A stretch of 64,000 nucleotides of DNA, taken from NCBI GenBank assembly GCA_024036415.1, contig JAMWET010006788.1, positions 791,939-855,938 of the forward strand, written 5' to 3'. Positions within the stretch are counted from its first letter, which is position 1. Each line of letters starts with the position of its first letter. The position numbers and the translations under genes are program-made. A model generated the notes under the pieces. The model searched no databases. It was not told the DNA's origin and was given only the letters and a program-made list of their open reading frames with translations. Positions 56,501 to 64,000 of the stretch are shown here, in pieces. Origin of the DNA: Prochilodus magdalenae (Eukaryota; Chordata; Actinopteri; Characiformes; Prochilodontidae).

Positions 56501-59500
56501 AGTGACATGGATGTGATGGTGGTGTGTTAGTGTGTGTTCTGCTGGTGTGAGTGGATCAGACACAGCAGTGCTGCTGGACACCTCAGTGTCACCGTTGGAT
56601 TGAGAATCGCCCACCAACCATCACTAGCCAGCCAACCAAATCATGTGCCCACTGATGAGGGACTAGAGGATGACCAACACTGCACTGTGCAGCAGCAGAT
56701 GAGCTATCGTCTCTGACTGTCCATCCACAAGGTGGACCAGCAAGGTGGGAGTGTCTGATCATCATGTAACTAGAGTGGACAGTGAAGATGGACCACACAG
56801 TGTCTAAACACTCCAACAGCACTGCTGTGTCTGATCCACTCACACCAGCACCACACACACTAACACACCACCACCACGGCAGTGTCACTACAGTGCTGAG
56901 AATGGTCCACCACCCACATAATACCTGCTCTGTGGTGGTCCTGTGGGGGTCCTAACCACTAAAGTACAGAGTAATACAGTATACAGAGAAACAGATGGAC
57001 TACAGTCTGTAGCTGTAGAACTACAAAGTGACAACAAACTTGATCACAACAATGCTAAAGGATTGTCATGTTGCCCACCTGGTCTTATTACACAGCAATA
57101 ATAGGTCCCTTCAAATATGGTTTAATGTCCTCTCATGGTCGCTGCGCTTTTGGCAAGAGCTAGCCTTCTCCAAAGCATCTAAGTGTAAAGATGATTCTTA
57201 AATGACAGAGTGAGCATCACACTAAACACTCCCTTTATGATCTTAACACTAACATGCTTTGGGAAACCCAGGCCCAGGAAGATAAAGCCACTTGTCTCTA
57301 GACCCTGGCTTGGCTGACATATAGCTATTCCCAAATTCTTTTCTGGAACATAATACAGCTTATCTTCTCTTTAACACAATAATTGTTTACTGTTTACATA
57401 TCTTGCACTGCTAAATTATTTATATTACTGCGTACCTGCACTGTCTGTATGGCTGACACCAGTCATCTTCTTAATTTGCACAGCAAATGGTATACCACTA
57501 CCTCCATTACACAGACACTAAAGGACTTTACACAGACACTAAAGGACCTTACTCAGACACTAAGGGCTTTACACAGACACTAAAGGACCTTACTCAGACA
57601 CTAAGGACTTTACACAGACACTAAAGGACTTTACACAGACACTAAGGACTTTACACAGACACTAAGGGCTTTACACAGACACTAAAGGACCTTACTCAGA
57701 CACTAAAGGACATAACACAGACACTAAGGGCTTTACACAGACACTAAGGGCTTTACACAGACACTAAGGGCTTTACACAGACACTAAAGGACTTTACACA
57801 GACACTAAGGGCTTTACACAGACACTAAAGGACCTTACTCAGACACTAAGGGCTTTACACAGACACTAAAGGACTTTACACAGACACTAAGGGCTTTACA
57901 CAGACACTAAGGGCTTTACACAGACACTAAAGGACTTTACACAGACACTAAGGGCTTTACACAGACACTAAGGGCTTTACACAGACACTAAAGGACTTTA
58001 CACAGACACTAAGGACTTTACACAGACACTAAAGACCTTTTTACACAGACACTAAAGGACCTTACACAGACACTACAAGGGACCATGCTTTACACAGACA
58101 CTATATGGAAGGACATCAGTTACACAGACACTAAAGGACCTTTTACACAGACACTAAAGGGCTTTACACAGACACTAAAGCGACTTTACACAGACACTAA
58201 AGGGCTTTACACAGACACTAAAGGACACTACACTTTACACAGACACTTAAAGGACTTATTAACTTGACACAGACACCTAAAGGACTTTACACAGACACTA
58301 AAGGACCTTACTTTACACAGACACTAAAGGACCTTGCTTTACACAGACACTAATGGACATTACACAGACACTAAGAGGACACTACACAGACACTAAAGGG
58401 CTTTACACAGACACTAAAGGACTTTACACAGACACTAAAGAACTTTACACAGACACTAAGGGCTTTACACAGACACTAAGGACTTTACACAGACACTAAG
58501 GACTTTACACAGACACTAAGGGCTTTACACAGACACTAAAGGACTTTACACAGACACTAAGGACTTTACACAGACACTAAGGACTTTACACAGACACTAA
58601 AGGACTTTACACAGACACTAAAGGACTTTACACAGACACTAAAGGACTTTACACAGACACTAAAGGACTTTACACAGACACTAAAGTACTTTACATGGAC
58701 ACTAAGGACTTTACACAGACACTAAAGACTCTTTACACAGACACTAAAGGACTACTTAACACAGACACACAAAGCAGACTTTACACAGACACTATAGGCT
58801 TTACACAGACACTAAATGACTTTACACAGACACTAAGGGCTTACATAGAATGGACTTACAACAGACAAGATAAAGGACCTTACTCATTAGACAGACACTA
58901 AGGGCTTTTACACAGACACTAAATGACTTTACACAGACACTAAAGGACTTTACACAGACACTAAAGGACTTTACACAGACACCATAAAGGGACTTTCAAC
59001 ACACAGACACTACAAGGACTTGTTACACAGACACTCAAAGGCCTTCTTTACACAGACACTAAAGGACTTTACACAGACACTAAGGGCTTTACATAGACAC
59101 TAAAGGACCTTACTCAGACACTAAGGGCTTTACACAGACACTAAAGGACTTTACACAGACACTAAAGGACTTTACACAGACACTAAAGGACTTTACACAG
59201 ACACTAAGGGCTTTACACAGACACTAAGGGCTTTACACAGACACTAAAGGACTTTACACAGACACTAAGGGCTTTACACAGACACTAAAGGACTTTACAC
59301 AGACACTAAAGGACATAACACAGACACTAAGGGCTTTACACAGACACTAAGGACTCTATTTTTATACTTTCATACTTTGTATTGTATCTTTGTCTTTATC
59401 TGTATCACTCTATCTTGTCCTTCTCTTGTTACTTCTGTGTACTTTGTATATGTACTACTGGATGCCTTGAATTTCCCTCTGGGATCAATAAAGTATTTAT

Positions 59501-59874
59501 CTATCTCATTTTAATCGCTCTAGTCAATTTCATTTGTCCATATTATCTGCTCTGTGGTGGGCTTTGAGGGCACTAGGTCATAGTAGAAAGCAGACAATCA
59601 CCTGCGAGAGGCGTGTAGGTGAAGTGCTGCGGCTGGCTGTGCTTCTTCTTCCCGTTCAGCACGTAGAAGTTGACTTTGGCTGGTTGGTAGATGCTGTGGT
59701 CCTGATATGGTGGAATTTCCACATACAGCATATTCTGTGAGAGACACAACAACTGTTCAGCTCCAGGCGACAACTTAATATGGTTTTCATCCAGCCACAA
59801 ACTGTGAGAAGTACTTACAGCTTGGCTTTTTTCTCTGTCAACCGTCGCTTCTGCCTTCCACACTTCCAAGCCAT
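50452..59874 (-). CDS. nfatc3: NFAT transcription factor (nfatc3-like), 3' part, four exons
   Basis: Calcineurin-regulated transcription factor of the Rel/NFAT family. Exons 59874-59819, 59734-59602, 54555-53974 and 50501-50452 join in frame through phase-matched GT-AG introns. They encode the second half of the Rel-homology region (EVWKAEATVDREKS, then LYVEIPPYQDHS and AKVNFYVLNGKKKHSQPQHF), the Pro/Ser/Gln-rich transactivation tail, and the end VTVKQENLDQAYLDD-V-NEVIRKDLTVHTSEQ. SQPQHFTY and VKQE-NLDQ-YLDD favour NFATC3 over NFATC2 or NFATC1. The regulatory N-terminus and DNA-binding loop exons are not seen; they should lie upstream on this strand, beyond 59874, where the sequence becomes a palindrome. 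Family certain, paralogue likely. Confidence 0.88.
51444..52081. mobile_element. TIR element 'ttaaaggagcaat', second copy
   Basis: ttttaaaggagcaatttgta with agatgac at the left and aatcttacatattgctcctt with ta at the right are inverted. acctgtcaaattcatg, ctccctcttcactcc and ggctagctggttagcacgct match the copy at 37201-38012. ~638 bp, non-coding. Confidence 0.78.
52711..53160. mobile_element. hAT-like MITE, copy B (truncated left)
   Basis: gtggtggtgtgagtgaatca, gcagcagatgagctatcgcc, gtttaaacactccggcagca, aataatacctgctctgtggg and cagagaaacagatggact are in family order. Confidence 0.78.
53974..54555 (-). CDS. nfatc3: nfatc3-like large C-terminal exon (transactivation domain)
   Basis: Acceptor cttcccag, 582 nt in one frame. 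It starts VPVIKAEPVDEY, the conserved sumoylation-type motif just after the NFAT Rel region. It continues as a low-complexity Ser/Pro/Gln/His-rich tail and ends VTVKQENLDQAYLDD plus one base. Donor gtgagt at 53973. If the donor is not used, the frame reads two more residues and stops at 53966-53968, giving a possible short-tail isoform. Confidence 0.9.
54752..55430 (-). mobile_element. Tc1-like family B, copy with both ends
   Basis: tacactcgtcatcaaaaaaa at the left and cagtgatgagtgtatata at the right. The - strand encodes, across a frameshift, WQRVILSDESSF then VETTNESMCGGTVVSTK. The DES motif holds the second catalytic Asp region of Tc1 transposases. ~680 bp, inactive. Confidence 0.87.
55435..55672 (+). 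repeat. Dispersed retroposon 3'-tail repeat
   Basis: gagcctggttcctctcgagg, ttcttccttactctaaggga, gtttttcctcgccactgctg and gttgtaaaaagcgctataca with aataaata: a phrase set repeated throughout teleost genomes. A fragment of it is at 6590-6630. Confidence 0.75.
56290..57030. mobile_element. hAT-like MITE, copy C (most complete left end)
   Basis: Left atctacactctatgtccatt with ctatcagctccac, then ggacccccacaggaccacca with cagagcagg; right cctgctctgtggtggtcctg with tgggggtcctaacca and gatggactacagtctgtagc. Inverted outer and inner blocks. Confidence 0.82.
57509..59353. repeat. 20/21-bp minisatellite acacagacactaaaggactt, ~88 units
   Basis: Units acacagacactaaaggacttt and acacagacactaagggcttt, with less frequent aaggaccttact variants. 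Regular at both ends, but 58030-59060 is peppered with irregular one- to six-base insertions. Lies in an nfatc3-like intron. Confidence 0.95.
59354..59511 (+). repeat. LINE 3' tail adjoining the minisatellite
   Basis: gtgtactttgtatatgtact, actggatgccttgaatttcc and ctctgggatcaataaagtat with ttatctatct: the canonical 3' end of a fish non-LTR element. Its probable left continuation (ttatattactgcgtacctgc, actgtctgtatggctg) is at 57380-57460, on the other side of the minisatellite. Confidence 0.75.
59602..59734 (-). CDS. nfatc3: nfatc3-like exon (133 nt, end of Rel-homology region)
   Basis: Acceptor ctctcacag; encodes NMLYVEIPPYQDHSIYQPAK and VNFYVLNGKKKHSQPQHFTY up to TPLA plus one base; donor gtgatt. 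This is the C-terminal IPT-type subdomain of the NFAT Rel-homology region. A second copy starts on the + strand at 63921 and runs off the window. Confidence 0.92.
59819..59874 (-). CDS. nfatc3: nfatc3-like exon (56 nt, Rel-homology region)
   Basis: On the - strand: acceptor ctcctacag, 56 nt encoding DGLEVWKAEATVDREKSQA (the first Asp completed from the previous exon), donor gtaagt. The small exon size and its place before the LYVEIP exon are as expected for NFAT genes. An indel-laden copy exists on the + strand at 63775-63836. Confidence 0.88.
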
Positions 59875-61830
59875 CTGTAGGAGCCAAACAATAATTCAGA
59901 TAGTAAACAAAGCTGTGAAGAGGCCTTCTAAATTAACGGGATTGATGAATAACCGAGTTGTTTTTTATTTAACACTAACCGGGTCACTTTATTATTATTT
60001 TTTATTTTCCATTGTGTCTCTTCCTCTACGAATAACCTGTTCATCTATGCACCTTTCACAGCAATCAACCCTTTCAGCATCTGATGGCATTGTTCGGCGC
60101 CACAACAAACTTGACTCCCACTGCATCCTTTCCGTGACTCTGGTGCGTAGGCAAAGTCATCAGAGAGTCCCTTTCATGTGCGATGGGTGAAGCTCCCCCC
60201 CCTCCTCCCCTTGCACCTCTATTTGGCTGCCTACGCACTCCATGTAGAGGAAAGGAAAGTAGAGCACATCTTGCTTGTAGATCGTATCGCTGCACGGCCT
60301 AACCACATCCTTTAGCACCACACTTGCACACCTCAATGGAAAATGGCGCCTGAAACCTATATTCATCAAACCGGTTAAACAAAAAACTACATTTGGTGTG
60401 TCGGTAAACATGTCAAATTGTATCTAGTTACAGTTGAACTGTGCTTGTGGTTTCAATGAACCCAATGGTTGACCTGAACTGTACATTCGTTGTGTCAGTT
60501 GCTCTGATTTTGCTAAATGCTCAACAGTGCCAAAAAAAAAAACAGCTATTTATTCAGTTTTCCGGTTGGTTGGTTCACACGTATAGATAAGCGCTATTAA
60601 AGCTAGTGTTGGGAATTTTCGGTAATCAGCTGTCTTGGGCTTTGAAGGAGCGTGATATTGGTTGACACAGTTTTACTAGGTTTGCTAAAGCTAGCTTACA
60701 GGTGAATTCCACCATTCGTTTCTTGTATAATTTATAAGAGTTCTTTAATTTATAATTGTTTATATAATTCTAGATAAAACCTGGCCAGGTCAGAATTGTT
60801 TTCAGGGGTAGGGTAAGGGACCCGTCGCGATCTTGTGAAAGAGTCAAAGGCTCCCTCTAAAAGCTCCCCTATTAAGGGGCAATAATTAGAGGAACTGGTT
60901 ATGCAATACGTGGCCCCGATGTCAGAGGCATCACACTGGGTTTGAGAGGGGATTTCATATATTATCACTTTAGCAGGCTTACTGATGGTTTTGGGATAAC
61001 AGATAAAAGCCCATGTTTACGTGTTGTTACACTGTTAAAATAAAATCCAAGTTGTCATTCCACCATGGAACCATTTCCAAATCACAACCCCTCTGAATTA
61101 ATCCTGTAGAAATTTTTTAGAACCTAGAGGTGGTGCAAGATTTTCCTATTAACAGTCTGTTAAGGATAGAAAACTCCCATCCCAATAGTTCAAAATTGCG
61201 CTCGATTCACATTTAAATTGTAGGATTTACAATGGTAAGCTCACCTATTTAAACTACTGTGTGTGGCCCGGTTGTTGCCTCTGAAGGTCTATTCGACGTT
61301 CTCTGTAAACACTGCAACAAAGTGACGTGTGGTGCAGTCCTTCTGTCTTGCGTGCGTTATGTTGCTGCTTTGCAAGCCTGTTATCTGTCTTAACTGTTTC
61401 CCTTTCTACGCTGCACCCTGCACCAGAAGTGCATTGACCAAACCAGACTACGCTGTACAATGCAAAACCCACAGGCTGGCCTCCAAGCTGATATGCAAAC
61501 GATCTGACTACAAATCCAAAACAAATGACATTGATAATGTTCGCTACATGCAGGGCACAGTGGGTCCTGGGGGCTTAAAGCATTTAAGACAGAGTCTGGC
61601 CAGCAATGCAAACTTCTAAGAACTCTGAAGGTAGACGGACATAACAGGACCACCGGTTCAGACATGGCAATGTTGCTTGTGGCTGTAACAATCTATCGAT
61701 AAACTGAACCCCCTTGTAAAGGTTTACCCTAGCCTATCGGGCCATAAGTGTGTTCGAAGCGGTTTGTGCGACCACCAAAACTATCACAATCCTACAAATA
61801 GTGATTTATATTCTCAACTTCTCTACCTGA
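59875..61830. other. Left palindrome arm beyond the NFAT exon
   Basis: Should be an nfatc3-like intron on the - strand, but no further Rel-region exon is recognisable here. No known repeat stands out apart from the inverted copy itself at 61830-64000. Confidence 0.5.
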
Positions 61831-63774
61831 AAATCCTTTCTAGCTCCTCCAAGTTGTGGTGTTGAGAGAGATCTGAAGAAAAAAATCCACTCATATGTGG
61901 AATATATTTTAGGCCCAAACCATTCAAGCCCAGATTAAGCTGGAAGGCAAACCATTCGATAGTGACACACAAGCAACATGCCTGGTTCACCGTATCTTCC
62001 CATCATGCTTGACCAGCTCTGCTTAAATACTTTAAGCCCCCAGGAACACTGTGCCCTGCATGTACGCGAAACATAGCATGTCAATTTGTTTTTGGAGTTG
62101 TATTCAGATCGTTTGCATATCAGCTTGGAGCCAGCCTGTGGGTTTTGCATTGATACAGCGTCAGCTCTGGTATTGGTCAATGCAACTTCCTGGTGCTAGC
62201 AGCGTAAGAACGAGAGAAAACAGGAACAGATAACGGCTGCAAAGCAGCAACATCCACGCACACAGAGAGAATCACCACACGTTCACTTTGTCAGTGTTTA
62301 CAGGAGAAACGTCGATGAGGACCTCAGAGGCAACCCCACACTACAGTAGTAAATAGCGGAGCTTACATTGTAATTCCCTATTACAAATCCCACGCTTTAA
62401 ATGTGATCGAGCCCACCAATCCATGCCCTTGAAACTAACATATGGAGATGCGGCTCTAACAGACAGTTTTCTTCCTTAAAACAGATTGTTAATAGGCAAA
62501 ATCTGCACCACCTAGTTTAAAAAAAATTTCTACAGGATTAATTCAGAGGGTTGTGATTGAATATGGTTTCAGTGGAAATGAACTTGCGGATTTATTTTTA
62601 CAGTGTGACAACACACAAAACACGATGGGCTTCTTTATCTGTATCCCAAAACCATCAGTAAGCATGCTAATAGTCGATAAATTACATGAAATCCCTCTCA
62701 AACCCCCGGTGCCTCTGACATCGGGCCACGTAGTCATAACCAGTTCCTCTAATATTGCCCAATAGGGAGCTTTAGAGGGAGCTTTCAGCCTCCCTTACCC
62801 TACCCCTGAAAACAATTCATGACTGGCCAGGTTTTATCTAGAATATTATTAAGCAATTATAAAATAAAGAACTCTTAAATTATACAGAAACGAATGGTGA
62901 ATTCACCTGTAAGGCTAGCTTAGCAAACCGTTTTAAAGGTAAAACTGTGTCAACCAATATCACGCTCCCTTCAAAGCCCAACAAGACAGCTGAATTACCG
63001 AAAATCCCAACACTAGCTTTAATAGCGCTTATCTAACGTGTGAACCAACCAACGGAAAAAACTGAATAAATAGCTGGTTTTTTTTTTTTGGCCCCCTGTG
63101 AGAATTTAGCAAATCAGAGCAACTGACACAAACGAAGTACAGTTCAGGGTCAGACTCATTTTGGGTCATTGAAACCACAAGCACAGCGTGGCAACGTAAA
63201 GATAAAAATTGACATGTACTCGAAACACATGTAGTTTTGTTACCGGTGGAGGGAATATAGGTTTCAGCGCCATTTTCATTGAGGTGTTGCAGTGTGGTGC
63301 TAAAGGATGTGGTAGGCAGTGCAGACGATACGACTCTACAAGCAGAGTCTTCTTCTTTCCTTTCCTCTACATGGAGGGTAGGCCAGCCAAAATAAGGAGG
63401 TGCAAGGGGAGGAGGGGGGTGGAGCTTCACCCATCGCACATGAAAGGGACTCTCTGGAGGACTTTGCCCTACGCACCAGAGTCACGGGAAAGGATTGCAG
63501 TGGAGGATATTGTCAAGTGTGTTTGTGGCGCCGGAACAATGCCATCAGATGCTTGAAAGGGCTTGATTGCTGTTGGAAAGGGCATAGGCATGAAACAGGT
63601 TATTCGTAGAGGACGAGACACAAATGGAAAATAAAAAAGTAATAATAAAGTGACTCCGGTTCGTGTTAAAAATAAAAAAACAACTCGGGTGGAGTTCAAA
63701 CAAATCGACTGTAATTTCGAAGGCTCTCTTCAACAGCTTTGTTTACTATTCTGAATTATGTTTGGTCCTAACAG

Positions 63775-64000
63775 TATGGCTTTGAAGTGTTGGGGAAGGC
63801 AGAAAGCAACGGGTTGACAGAGAAAAAAGCCAAGCTGTAAGTACTTCTCACAGTTTGTGGCTGGATGAAAACCATATTAAGTTGTCGTCTGGAGCTGAAC
63901 AGTTGTTGTGTCTCTCACAGAATATGCTGTATGTGGAAATTCCACCATATCAGGACCACAGCATCTACCAACCAGCCAAAGTCAACTTCTACGTGATCTA
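63775..64000 (+). pseudogene. Inverted duplicate of two nfatc3-like exons, frame-disrupted, cut by window end
   Basis: 63775-63836 copies the 56-nt exon (62 nt here) and 63921-64000 copies the start of the 133-nt exon, in opposite orientation to the gene on the left. The second copy keeps LYVEIPPYQDHS and AKVNFYV, but the first carries several single-base insertions that destroy the DGLEVWKAEATVDREKS reading. The last bases (gatcta) depart from the left copy. It is either a decayed inverted duplicate or a noisy fold-back of the same locus. Confidence 0.7.

Larger units (their letters stand above)
54556..59601 (-). other. nfatc3-like intron between the Rel-region and transactivation exons (5.0 kb)
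   Basis: Composed largely of repeats: Tc1 family B (54752-55430), a dispersed 3'-tail repeat (55435-55672), a hAT-like MITE (56290-57030) and the 20/21-bp minisatellite (57509-59353). 55680-56285 looks unique. Confidence 0.65.
59660..64000. repeat. ~4.3-kb imperfect palindrome, arms ~2.1 kb, centre near 61.83 kb
   Basis: Sequence right of ~62.0 kb is the reverse complement of sequence left of ~61.65 kb all the way to the window end. Anchors: 60083-60190 matches 63430-63555, 61440-61500 matches 62100-62160, and the exon boundary 59734 matches 63921; each pair of positions sums to ~123,655. Arms are roughly 85-95% alike by eye. Most differences are one-base insertions in the right arm, and similarity fades in the central ~300 bp. 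Confidence 0.9.

Noticed and set aside
57509..59353. Possible CRISPR-like or coding repeat array
   Set aside because: No spacers, mixed 20- and 21-bp units that break any reading frame, located in an intron.
60750..60968. Additional NFAT Rel-region exon within the left palindrome arm
   Set aside because: The 72-codon - strand frame has no Rel-homology motif and shows no suitable splice phases.

Overview
The window is nuclear DNA from a bony fish. Three features show this: intron-containing vertebrate genes with GT-AG junctions, a very high load of teleost-type dispersed repeats (several Tc1-like DNA transposon families, a tRNA-derived SINE, hAT-like MITEs, LINE 3' tails) and long microsatellites and minisatellites. 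The repeat mix is compatible with an ostariophysan such as a characin or catfish, but I cannot name the species. There are no prokaryotic, organellar or viral genes and no CRISPR array.

Three protein-coding genes are supported. (1) A complete synaptotagmin on the + strand has eight coding exons (14296 to 34621), 437 residues and intact calcium-binding aspartates in both C2 domains; it looks most like synaptotagmin-2 of the syt1/2/5 group. (2) manbal on the + strand has two coding exons (46735 to 49407) and encodes a small 87-residue single-pass membrane protein. (3) The 3' half of an NFAT transcription factor, most like nfatc3, lies on the - strand. It has four exons between 59874 and 50452, including a 50-nt terminal coding exon too short for an ORF caller. 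manbal and the NFAT gene converge, with stop codons only about 1.04 kb apart. The three genes have no evident joint function.

Layout: 1-14.2 kb is gene-free, with a 53-bp satellite (2.24-4.2 kb) between two copies of a ~185-bp duplicated segment, GA/CT and TATG arrays, a probable solo LTR and Tc1-derived MITEs. 14.3-34.6 kb is the synaptotagmin, whose introns carry a ~0.87-kb polypyrimidine tract, an AT palindrome nested in a repeat, a 14-bp minisatellite and Tc1, SINE and LINE fragments. 34.6-46.7 kb is its downstream region plus transposon debris. 46.7-49.4 kb is manbal. 50.4-59.9 kb is the NFAT gene, with a 1.85-kb minisatellite of 20-21 bp units in one intron. From about 59.66 kb to the window end, the sequence folds back on itself around 61.83 kb as a ~4.3-kb imperfect palindrome that repeats two NFAT exons on the opposite strand.

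I found no new biological system. The most striking structure is the terminal palindrome. One arm differs mainly by single-base insertions that disrupt the duplicated exon, so a fold-back long-read or assembly artefact is at least as likely as a real inverted duplication. Similar indel-rich texture in part of the 57.5-59.3 kb minisatellite and in one Tc1 copy (17.6-18.3 kb) also suggests patches of low consensus quality.
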